Shown here: in pieces, positions 1 through 5,798 of the stretch | Layout of the letters: each line of letters opens with the position of its first letter | How positions within the stretch are numbered: position 1 is the stretch's first letter | Made by a program: the position numbers and the translations under genes | The notes under the pieces: generated by a model | The model's database searches: none | Seen by the model: the letters and a program-made list of their open reading frames with translations, nothing else | What the model was told of the DNA's origin: nothing | From: an uncultured Eubacteriales bacterium | GTDB taxonomy: Bacteria; Bacillota_A; Clostridia; Christensenellales; Aristaeellaceae | Direction of reading: 5' to 3' | Length of the DNA stretch: 5,803 nucleotides | Assembly (NCBI GenBank): GCA_902803675.1 | Contig: CADCQZ010000368.1 | Location: 1 to 5,803, forward strand

Positions 1-147
1 GACTGGGCCGTGTTCCTCAACGAGCGCAAGGAAGGCAACTTCGGCATCGCCCGCAACGGCTGGATCGCTGACTTCAACGACCCGATCAACATGCTGGAGA
101 TGTGGACCACCGTGTCCGGCAACAACGACGCTCAGTTCGGCCGCTGA
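1..147 (+). CDS. C-terminal part of an oligopeptide-type ABC transporter substrate-binding protein (5' end outside window)
   Basis: Frame 1 is open from the left edge to a TGA at 145-147 and encodes the last 48 residues. The stretch GNFGIARNGWIADFNDP, followed by MWTTVSGNNDAQ, matches the conserved OppA/DppA-family (SBP family 5) segment that E. coli OppA has as ARAGWCADYNEP. Family members are extracytoplasmic lipoproteins (periplasmic in Gram-negatives) that bind peptides and deliver them to an Opp/Dpp permease. In known members about 80-100 further residues follow this motif, forming the end of lobe I. Here only 26 residues remain after GWIADFNDP, so the protein looks truncated. A terminator follows at once, so this is the last gene of its transcript. 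The family call is firm; the exact peptide specificity cannot be read, and whether this is a functional short variant or a decayed gene is open. Confidence 0.8.
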   Translation, partial: DWAVFLNERKEGNFGIARNGWIADFNDPINMLEMWTTVSGNNDAQFGR

Positions 148-174
148 TCCGGAAAAACGGACCTGAATTGATCT

Positions 175-219
175 GGACTGCCATGGCGTTTCAAGCGCCA
201 TGGCAGTCCTTTGCATTTT
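175..219 (+). terminator. Rho-independent terminator after the binding-protein gene
   Basis: A perfect 14-bp stem is formed by GGACTGCCATGGCG (175-188) and CGCCATGGCAGTCC (196-209) around the 7-nt loop TTTCAAG. The tail is T-rich but interrupted (TTTGCATTTT, 210-219). It lies 27 bases after the binding-protein stop and just before the promoter at 233, so it separates the two transcripts. Confidence 0.85.
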
Positions 220-232
220 ATGACGGCCCTGT

Positions 233-261
233 TTGACGAACGGGCCCTGTTCGGGTAGAAT
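233..261 (+). promoter_or_regulatory. SigA-type promoter of the GTPase-NYN gene
   Basis: The -35 box TTGACG (233-238) and the -10 box TAGAAT (256-261) are separated by exactly 17 bases; each differs from consensus at one position. Transcription should start near 268, giving a leader of about 46 bases before the GTG at 314. The promoter sits directly after the terminator at 175-219, as expected for an independent transcription unit. A 9-bp direct repeat (GGCCCTGTT at 225-233 and 243-251) touches the -35 box and lies in the spacer, which could be an operator. Confidence 0.8.
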
Positions 262-268
262 GCTGTCA

Positions 269-287
269 CGGCCGTCTCTGTCGGCCG
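269..287 (+). other. Small hairpin at the 5' end of the GTPase-NYN mRNA
   Basis: CGGCCG (269-274) can pair with CGGCCG (282-287) around the 7-nt loop TCTCTGT. It begins within a base or two of the predicted transcription start and leaves the RBS at 299-305 free. A 5'-terminal stem of this kind could stabilise the message against 5'-end-dependent decay. The leader is too short for the long leader-peptide attenuator typical of tet(M). The pairing is seen; the function is a guess. Confidence 0.4.
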
Positions 288-298
288 GATCAGATATC

Positions 299-316
299 AA
301 AGGAGCGAACCGAGTG
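299..316 (+). promoter_or_regulatory. RBS and GTG that fix the start of the GTPase-NYN gene
   Basis: AAAGGAG (299-305) lies 8 bases before GTG (314-316). This start gives an N terminus MLDIALAAHVDAGKTT, the length usual in front of the P-loop in TetM-like proteins. The in-frame TTG at 233 and ATG at 260 lie inside the promoter's -35 and -10 boxes and would not be in the mRNA. Confidence 0.88.
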
Positions 317-2920
317 CTGGACATCGCTTTAGCCGCTCACGTGGACGCGGGCAAGACCACCCTGTCGGAATACATGCTCTATCTGGCCGGGGTCGTCCGT
401 GCCCCGGGCCGGGTGGATCAAAAGAGCACCTTTCTGGATACGGACCGTATGGAGCGCGCCCGGGGGATCACGATCTTTTCCAAACAGGCGCGCCTTAACT
501 GGAACAGGCGGGAGATCACGCTGCTGGACACCCCGGGCCATGTGGATTTTTCCGGTGAGGCCCTGAGGACCCTGCAGGTGGCGGACGCCTGTGTGCTGGT
601 GGTATCCGCTCCGGACGGGGTGCAGAGCCACACCCGTGCCCTGTGGGAGCTCATGGAGCGTTTGGGGCTGCCGGTGTGGATCTTCGTCAACAAGATGGAC
701 CGGTTCGGGGGCTCCCGGCAGGAGCTTTTCTCGATCCTGAGGCAGGAACTGGACGAAAGGCTCGTGGACGAAATGTCGCCGGACGCCGCGGAGCAGTGGG
801 CTCTGGCGGACGATACGGCTTTGGATTATTACCTCAAGACCGGGGAGATCCCCGCTTTTCACCGCTATGCCCTCATCGCGGGGCGTAAAGCTTTCCCGGT
901 CTTTTTCGGCTCCGCCCTGAAAGGGGACGGGGTGCGGGAACTGATGGACCATGTTTCATCCTGGCGTCCCGCTCGGCCGGAGGGCGCTTTCAGCGCGCGG
1001 GTGTTCAAGGCGGCCCGGGATCCCGCCGGCGCCCGGCTGTGCTTCATGAAGGTCTTGAGCGGCACTCTGCGCCCGCGGGACAGCGTGTCGAAGATCGTGA
1101 ACGGGGAGACCGTCTGGTCGGAAAAGGTCACGGCCCTGCGGCTGTACTCCGGCGCCCAGTTCGTCCAGACGGATGAGGCCGGCCCCGGACAGATCGTAGC
1201 CGCCGTGGGCATGAAGGAGCCGGAGACCGGGGATGTGCTGGGCGCGGGCGTGCCCGGGAAACGGGAGACCTTTATCGAGCCGGTCTATTCCAGACGCGTC
1301 AGGTGCGGCAATGCCGATCTGCACACGCTCCTTGAGGCCCTGAAGACCCTGGAGGACGAGGAGCCCCTGTTTTCGGTGGAGACGGATGATATGAGGCGCG
1401 CGGTGACCGTTCGCCTGAGCGGCCAGGTTCAGTCCGAAGTGCTCACGGCTCAATTGAAGGACCGCTTCGGCCTGGACGTGACGTTTGAGGAGCCCCGGGT
1501 GGTGTTCAAGGAGACCATCGCGGAGCCCGCCGAGGGGGTGGGGCATTACGAGCCCCTGAGGCATTACGCCGAGGTGCACCTGTGGCTGTCCCCCGGGGAA
1601 CGGGGGAGCGGCGTGACCGTCACATCCGAGCTGCCCGTGGATGACCTGAAGGTGAACTGGCAGCAGCAGATCCTCACCAGCCTGAGGAACATCACCCTCC
1701 GGGGCGTGCTGATCGGGGCTGAGCTGACCGACATCCGGATCGCCCTGATCGCGGGAAAAGCTCATCTCAAGCACACGGAGGGAGGGGATTTCCGGGAGGC
1801 GGCCCGCAGAGCGCTGCGCCAGGGCCTGATGAAAACCAGGAGCGTGCTCCTGGAACCGGAGATGGCCGTGGATCTCACAGTGCCGCGGGAGACCCTGGGA
1901 AAGGTGATCCATGCATTGTCGACGGCAGGCGCGTCCTTTGAGACGCCTTCGGACACTTCCGATACGGTGAGCTTTACCGCCCGCGCCGCCGCGCGGCGCT
2001 GTATCGACCTGCCTCTGAATGTCCGGCTCATCACCGGCGGCCGGGGCCGGGCGGACATGCGCTTTGCCCGGTATGTGCCCTGCGAGGATGAGAGCGTGAT
2101 CCGTTCCTTCGGCTACGATCCGGAAAGGGATCTCCTGAACCCGGCGGATTCGGTGTTCTGCGCCCACGGCGCGGGCTTTAACGTGCCCTGGCGGGAGGTG
2201 GATGCCATGGCGCATCTGCCCCTTAAAAAGGACAGGCAGGCGGATACCGTTCCGCCGGTCCGGGTCCTCGGCCCCGTCCGTTACCACGGCACCGCCGAGG
2301 AGGACGCGGAGCTCCTGAAGATATTCGAGCGCACCTACGGCCCTGTGAAGGCCCGTCAGCTCATTCCCGTGAAGCGGACGGAGCCGGCGGCGGTCACCTC
2401 CGGAGTGAAGGAACTGTCCGGGGGTGAGGTGCTCCTGGTGGACGGCTACAACATGGTGTTCGCCTGGGATGAGCTCAAAAAGCTGGCGCAGTCGTCCCTG
2501 GACGACGCCCGGCGGGCCCTGTGCGACATGATGTGCGAGTACAGCGCCATGACCGGGCGGCGCGTGATCGTGGTGTTCGACGCCTACCGGGTGCCCGGCG
2601 GTATCGGCGGCGCGGAAAAGTACGGCAATATCTTCGTGATCTACACCCGGGAGAGGGAGACCGCGGACGCTTTCATCGAGAAAGCCACCTACCAGGTGAA
2701 GGGCTCTCTCACCGTGCTGGTGGCCACCTCGGACGGGCCGGAACAGGCCATCGTCATCGGTAATGACGCCCTGAGGCTGAGCGCCTCGGATCTGAACGAC
2801 GAGATGCGCCGGGTGCGCGCGTCGATCCGGGATATCCTGGAAAAGGGACGGCAGGCCTGGCCCGTCACCGGCATGGAGGAAAAGATCAAGGCCGCCTGGA
2901 AGGAGCAGCATTCCAACTGA
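314..2920 (+). CDS. TetM/EF-G-like translation GTPase fused to a C-terminal Rae1/YacP-like NYN endonuclease domain
   Basis: The protein has 868 residues. Domain I (about 1-215) is a translation-factor GTPase: P-loop AHVDAGKTT (8-16), switch I RGITI (50-54), DTPGHVDF (72-79) with the catalytic histidine H76, NKMD (126-129) and SAL (200-202). EF-G/TetM-like domains II-V follow to about residue 590. Residues 590-700 are not found in Tet(M): they contain the motif CAHGAGF (616-622) and an acidic helix-like stretch ending IFERTYGPVK (670-679). From about 704 to 845 there is a NYN/PIN-like nuclease domain closely matching B. subtilis YacP (Rae1): LLVDGYNM (707-714), VVFDAY (753-758), ETADAFIEK (782-790) and VATSDGPEQ (803-811). 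This keeps four acidic residues, D710, D756, D785 and D807. YacP is a stand-alone protein of about 170 residues that cuts mRNA in the ribosomal A site. TetM-like GTPases bind near the same site, so a ribosome-docked mRNA nuclease is the natural inference. It lies upstream of smpB and ssrA without a terminator between. Automated pipelines may call it tetracycline resistance; the domain IV tip argues against that. Confidence 0.9.
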   Translation: MLDIALAAHVDAGKTTLSEYMLYLAGVVRAPGRVDQKSTFLDTDRMERARGITIFSKQARLNWNRREITLLDTPGHVDFSGEALRTLQVADACVLVVSAPDGVQSHTRALWELMERLGLPVWIFVNKMDRFGGSRQELFSILRQELDERLVDEMSPDAAEQWALADDTALDYYLKTGEIPAFHRYALIAGRKAFPVFFGSALKGDGVRELMDHVSSWRPARPEGAFSARVFKAARDPAGARLCFMKVLSGTLRPRDSVSKIVNGETVWSEKVTALRLYSGAQFVQTDEAGPGQIVAAVGMKEPETGDVLGAGVPGKRETFIEPVYSRRVRCGNADLHTLLEALKTLEDEEPLFSVETDDMRRAVTVRLSGQVQSEVLTAQLKDRFGLDVTFEEPRVVFKETIAEPAEGVGHYEPLRHYAEVHLWLSPGERGSGVTVTSELPVDDLKVNWQQQILTSLRNITLRGVLIGAELTDIRIALIAGKAHLKHTEGGDFREAARRALRQGLMKTRSVLLEPEMAVDLTVPRETLGKVIHALSTAGASFETPSDTSDTVSFTARAAARRCIDLPLNVRLITGGRGRADMRFARYVPCEDESVIRSFGYDPERDLLNPADSVFCAHGAGFNVPWREVDAMAHLPLKKDRQADTVPPVRVLGPVRYHGTAEEDAELLKIFERTYGPVKARQLIPVKRTEPAAVTSGVKELSGGEVLLVDGYNMVFAWDELKKLAQSSLDDARRALCDMMCEYSAMTGRRVIVVFDAYRVPGGIGGAEKYGNIFVIYTRERETADAFIEKATYQVKGSLTVLVATSDGPEQAIVIGNDALRLSASDLNDEMRRVRASIRDILEKGRQAWPVTGMEEKIKAAWKEQHSN

Positions 2921-2932
2921 CATCGCCACCGG

Positions 2933-2961
2933 TTGAATTCCCCCGGGAAAAGTGATATAAT
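2933..2961 (+). promoter_or_regulatory. Strong extended -10 promoter of smpB-ssrA
   Basis: TTGAAT (2933-2938) and a perfect TATAAT (2956-2961) are 17 bases apart, and TG at 2953-2954 makes an extended -10 (TGnTATAAT). Transcription should begin near 2968, 30 bases before the smpB ATG. The promoter starts 12 bases after the GTPase-NYN stop, with no terminator before it, so it is an internal promoter that boosts smpB and ssrA above readthrough. The spacer carries the inverted repeat TTCCC-CC-GGGAA (2938-2949). Confidence 0.88.
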
Positions 2962-2997
2962 CATCGCGTGCCCATTTTTGTCGGGGAAAGGAAAAGT

Positions 2998-3462
2998 ATG
3001 GCCAACGTCAGTGTCCAGGTGCTCTCACAAAACAGAAAAGCCAGGCATGATTATTTCATCGAGGATTCCCTGGAGTGCGGGATCGCCCTGAAGGGCACGG
3101 AGGTCAAGTCCGTCCGTCAGGGGAAGATCAGCCTGAAGGAGAGCTACGCCGTGGTCAAGGACGGCGAGGTCTACGCCATGTCGGCCCATATCTCTCCCTA
3201 CGAGCAGGGCAGCTATTTCAACACGGATCCGATGCGGCCCAAACGGCTGCTGCTCCACAAATCGGAGATCCGCAAGCTGAGCGTCCTCACCCAGCGCCAG
3301 GGCTACACCCTGATCCCGCTGGAGGTGTACCTCAAGGGCAGCCTGGTCAAGGTGAAGCTGGGCGTGTGCGTGGGCAAGCACCTGCACGACAAGCGGGCTT
3401 CCCAGGCGGAAAAGGACGCCAAAATGAAGATATCCCAGGCGCTGAAGGAGCATCGGCGCTGA
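2998..3462 (+). CDS. smpB: SsrA-binding protein SmpB
   Basis: The protein has 154 residues, normal for SmpB. It binds the tRNA-like domain of tmRNA and brings it to ribosomes stalled on mRNAs without a stop codon, so that trans-translation can tag the nascent peptide and release the ribosome. Family signatures are clear: RKARHDYFI (13-21), GIALKGTEVKS (28-38), SYAVVKDGEVY (49-59), DPMRPKRLLLHKSEI (77-91, the tmRNA-binding region) and the basic C-terminal tail with DKR (131-133), which enters the empty mRNA channel. The tail reads GKHLHDKR where many members have GKK-Y-DKR, a mild variant. The ATG at 2998 has the RBS AAAGGA (2987-2992) 6 bases upstream. An in-frame GTG at 2968 coincides with the predicted transcription start and lacks an RBS, so it is rejected. 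Its stop is 6 bases before ssrA. Confidence 0.97.
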   Translation: MANVSVQVLSQNRKARHDYFIEDSLECGIALKGTEVKSVRQGKISLKESYAVVKDGEVYAMSAHISPYEQGSYFNTDPMRPKRLLLHKSEIRKLSVLTQRQGYTLIPLEVYLKGSLVKVKLGVCVGKHLHDKRASQAEKDAKMKISQALKEHRR

Positions 3463-3468
3463 CAGTAC

Positions 3469-3815
3469 GGGGGTGTACCGGTTTCGACGGGGATCGCCGG
3501 GGGTGTGAGAAGCGAGCCGCGTACCCTGATCGCGTAATAAGCAGGGAATTAAAATAACTGACAACAACGAATTCGCTTTCGCTGCCTAAGGGCGGCGCGT
3601 CGGCCTGAAGGGCTCACGCCTTCAGCCACCGGCGTCATTGATGTGAGGAACTGGCCCGCCTAAGCTTTGCGGCGAGGCCGGAATCATGAAGCTACCGAGG
3701 TCCTGAGCCTGCCTGCGGGCGCCCGGCCGAGGGAAATCCAAAACACAGGCTGCGCTCGGAGAAGCTTGCACAATCGGATCTTCGGACAGGAGTTCGACTC
3801 TCCTCACCTCCACCA
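3469..3815 (+). ncRNA. ssrA: Transfer-messenger RNA (tmRNA, one-piece)
   Basis: The 347-nt RNA has a tRNA-Ala-like end. GGGGGTG (3469-3475) pairs with CACCTCC (3805-3811), including the G3-U wobble (3471 with 3809) needed for charging by alanyl-tRNA synthetase, and the ACCA end is encoded (3812-3815). The T arm is AGGAG-TTCGACT-CTCCT (3788-3804). The conserved 5' segment TTTCGACGGGGATCG starts at 3482. Pseudoknot PK1 is visible: CGCG (3518-3521) with CGCG (3531-3534), interleaved with CCCTG (3524-3528) and CAGGG (3542-3546), ending 13 bases before the tag frame. No promoter is evident in the 3' end of smpB, so it is probably cotranscribed with smpB and its 5' end made by processing (RNase P in known cases). 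Confidence 0.97.
3560..3589 (+). other. tmRNA tag reading frame (proteolysis tag DNNEFAFAA)
   Basis: After TAACT, the same context that precedes the resume codon of B. subtilis tmRNA as I recall it, the frame reads GAC AAC AAC GAA TTC GCT TTC GCT GCC TAA. With the alanine carried by tmRNA itself, the tag is A-DNNEFAFAA. The hydrophobic end in Ala-Ala is the signal read by ClpXP-type proteases. The resume codon would be GAC (Asp); an alternative start one codon earlier would only add Thr. Confidence 0.85.
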
Positions 3816-3863
3816 AAGCAAGGATCCTGTCGCTTCAGCGGCAGGGTCTTTGCTTGTTTTTTT
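3816..3863 (+). terminator. Strong Rho-independent terminator after ssrA
   Basis: An 18-bp stem (3816-3833 with 3838-3855, including three G-T wobbles at the DNA level) closes on a TTCA tetraloop (3834-3837). A run of seven T follows (3857-3863). It starts directly after the CCA end of tmRNA and ends the GTPase-NYN/smpB/ssrA transcription unit. Confidence 0.95.
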
Positions 3864-4062
3864 CATTATCCGGTCCTCAGTATCCATTATTTATCCTCTC
3901 CGACAGGATTTCCTGAATCAATATTGAAAAAACGAATAAAACTGAAAAAAGATGATGATCATGAAAAGGGTCTTTCCGGCATGACACAAGATCGGTGATA
4001 CTGTAAAGAAAAGCACCAACAGTGATCGGGCCCGACTGAAGCCTGAAGAAGAGGTGGACTCT
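3864..4062 (+). other. A/T-rich intergenic region before the SWIM gene
   Basis: About 200 bases hold no credible gene. The stretch is clearly richer in A/T than the sequence to its left. No promoter with both boxes at good spacing was found. The best -10-like element is GATACT (3997-4002), without a good -35, so the SWIM gene's promoter remains unidentified. Confidence 0.5.
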
Positions 4063-4065
4063 GTG
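4049..4065 (+). promoter_or_regulatory. RBS deciding the start of the SWIM gene
   Basis: AAGAGGTG (4049-4056) differs from AGGAGGTG at one base and lies 6 bases before GTG 4063-4065. The in-frame GTG at 4054 is part of this Shine-Dalgarno sequence and is therefore a poor start, although it would add only three residues (MDS). Confidence 0.65.
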
Positions 4066-5757
4066 AGAAAAAAAGAGCTCGAACCGCCTTCGTTTCCCTG
4101 GGAGGACTGTTTCGATCAGGAGATCCTGACGCGCGGCTGGAACTATTATCTGGAAGGAGCGGTAGAGGGACTTTCGAAGAAAAGCGATCAGGAATATACA
4201 GCTGTCGTTCAAGGCTCGGTCCCGTACAATGTCGGTATCGATCTCCGGGAGGGGATCCCTGTTTCCATGTCCTGCGACTGCCCGTACGCGGAAAGAGGCT
4301 TCGAATGCAAGCATATGGCAGCGGTCCTGTTTGCTGTCGAGGATGAGAAGGAACAGAGCGGTGTTTCTCCGGGGACCTGTGTCTCTCCCGACGAAGGGAA
4401 GACCATAGAGAGCATCGTCGCCCGGATCCCCGAAAATGAGATAAGGGACGTTCTTGTCGATCTGTGCAAAAGGAACGAGGAGATCGGACATTTCATCTCC
4501 CTGAGGTATTCCGAAAAAAACATTGCCGTTCGTTTAAAGGAGCTGTCCCGTGATCTGGAACGGATCGTACGTGAATACTCGGACAAGCATGGTTTTGTCC
4601 ACTGGCGAGATGCCGGGGATCTTGAGCTTGCTGTAGAGGGATTCCTTACCGATAACACATCTGCGCTGACAGCACGCGGGGAGGCGATACCGGCGTTCCG
4701 GATGGTGAACGATACTATGATGCGGATCGGCGAATTGGATATCGACGACGACGGGCATCTCTGCCGTATCGCCTCGGTGATATGCGAATGCTGGTCATCG
4801 ATCCTGAACGCATGCTCCGCTCGGGAAAAACGGGAGCTTTTCCAATGGTTCTCTGATCACGCGTTCGATAAGAGGATACCGTACTATGCTCAGGACGTGT
4901 TCAGAACGTTCTATGAGGATGAGTTTCAGGAACGGGATCTTCTGGAGCGGAAGCTGAAGCAGTATCAGGTCACAGGTCCGCTGGCTTCAAGGGATGACTA
5001 CGGGGAATACTATGAACAAGAACATAGAGTCATGGTCATGTTCTCGCTGATGGAAAAGCTTTCTTGCCCCGAGGACAGCATCCGGGAACAGATCGAACGG
5101 TTTTATCAACTGCCGTGTGCCCGGCAGTTCGCGATCGACCACGCCATAAAACAGGGGGATACGCCGGGGGCGATCGACCTTTTGCGAAAGAGCAAGCAGA
5201 TCGACGGGGAATACGCCGGCCTTGTCAGAAAATACTCCGCCATGCTGATCGAGCTTTACAAGCAGGAAGGACGCGGCGCGGATCATAAACAGGAACTGCT
5301 TTTCCAGATATTCAATTGCGGGCAGGTCGATCTGAAGTATACGAACGAATTGAAGACCGTGTGCGAAGCGCGGGAATGGGAGGAATACCGGTCACAGATA
5401 CTGGCGGCACAGACCTGCAGAGCGATCCTGTATCCGCTGCTTGACGCGGAGGGAATGCATGAGGAGCTTCTGGAACGTATCACAGGATCCGGATCATTGA
5501 CGGCTCTGGATGATCACGAGAAGGGACTGAAGCAAAAGTATCCGGAAAAAGTCAGGGACGCTTATGCCGGGATCCTGAAAAAAGCCATGGATCTATCCTC
5601 AGACCGCGGCCGGTATGCCGCGCTGATCCGGTATCTCAGGAAGCTTCGCGCTTATCCTGGAGGGAAGGAACTTGCTGAGCGGATCGCGGCGGAATGGCGT
5701 GATGCCTACCCGCGGCGCCGGGCTCTGCTGGATGAATTGTCAAAAGCAGGATTTTGA
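4063..5757 (+). CDS. SWIM zinc-finger protein (YwqB-like)
   Basis: The protein has 564 residues, or 567 if it starts at 4054. A SWIM zinc finger CxCx8CxH is complete near the N terminus: C71, C73, C82 and H84 in SCDCPYAERGFECKHMAAV. SWIM domains chelate zinc and mediate DNA or protein binding; in bacteria they often accompany SNF2-family helicases. Before the finger, WEDCFDQEILTRGWNYYLEG matches the usual entry of bacterial SWIM proteins. The remaining 450 or so residues look like irregular helical repeats without transmembrane segments or signal peptide, ending in a basic, conserved-looking tail (YPRRRALLDELSKAGF). B. subtilis YwqB is of similar type and sits beside the SNF2 helicase gene ywqA. 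Base use is less GC-rich at third positions than in the GTPase-NYN and smpB genes, hinting at a different history. The RBS of another gene follows 25 bases after the stop. The biochemical role is unknown. Confidence 0.85.
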   Translation: MRKKELEPPSFPWEDCFDQEILTRGWNYYLEGAVEGLSKKSDQEYTAVVQGSVPYNVGIDLREGIPVSMSCDCPYAERGFECKHMAAVLFAVEDEKEQSGVSPGTCVSPDEGKTIESIVARIPENEIRDVLVDLCKRNEEIGHFISLRYSEKNIAVRLKELSRDLERIVREYSDKHGFVHWRDAGDLELAVEGFLTDNTSALTARGEAIPAFRMVNDTMMRIGELDIDDDGHLCRIASVICECWSSILNACSAREKRELFQWFSDHAFDKRIPYYAQDVFRTFYEDEFQERDLLERKLKQYQVTGPLASRDDYGEYYEQEHRVMVMFSLMEKLSCPEDSIREQIERFYQLPCARQFAIDHAIKQGDTPGAIDLLRKSKQIDGEYAGLVRKYSAMLIELYKQEGRGADHKQELLFQIFNCGQVDLKYTNELKTVCEAREWEEYRSQILAAQTCRAILYPLLDAEGMHEELLERITGSGSLTALDDHEKGLKQKYPEKVRDAYAGILKKAMDLSSDRGRYAALIRYLRKLRAYPGGKELAERIAAEWRDAYPRRRALLDELSKAGF

Positions 5758-5798
5758 TATATCTTGCGAAGAAACAGAAGATAAAGGAGAGAGCGCGC

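Noticed and set aside
233..313. A 27-residue N-terminal extension of the GTPase-NYN protein starting from TTG at 233 or ATG at 260
   Set aside because: The codons lie inside the -35 and -10 boxes, have no RBS, and the extension does not resemble the family N terminus; GTG 314 has a strong RBS.
314..2920. Calling the gene a tet(M)/tet(W)-type tetracycline resistance determinant
   Set aside because: The GTPase is related, but the domain IV tip lacks the Tet(M) Ser-Pro-Val-Ser loop and the protein carries an extra connector and nuclease domain.
956..2929. A long reverse-strand open frame of 657 codons opposite the GTPase-NYN gene
   Set aside because: It mirrors the codon bias of a GC-rich gene, is rich in His, Pro and Gly, matches no family I know, and the + strand frame has unambiguous domains.
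2968..2997. A 10-residue extension of SmpB from GTG at 2968
   Set aside because: It falls at the predicted transcription start and lacks an RBS; ATG 2998 has a well-spaced RBS and gives normal SmpB length.
3667..3927. An 86-codon open frame across the tmRNA 3' half and terminator
   Set aside because: It overlaps the tRNA-like domain and terminator hairpin of ssrA, which explain the sequence fully.
3956..3990. A tiny open frame beginning at overlapping ATG codons before the SWIM gene
   Set aside because: About ten codons only, no convincing RBS and no recognisable leader-peptide features.
3924..4007. Possible promoters for the SWIM gene (TTGAAA at 3924, GATACT at 3997, ATGACA at 3981)
   Set aside because: No pair of boxes has both good match and 16-18 base spacing, so no promoter is claimed.
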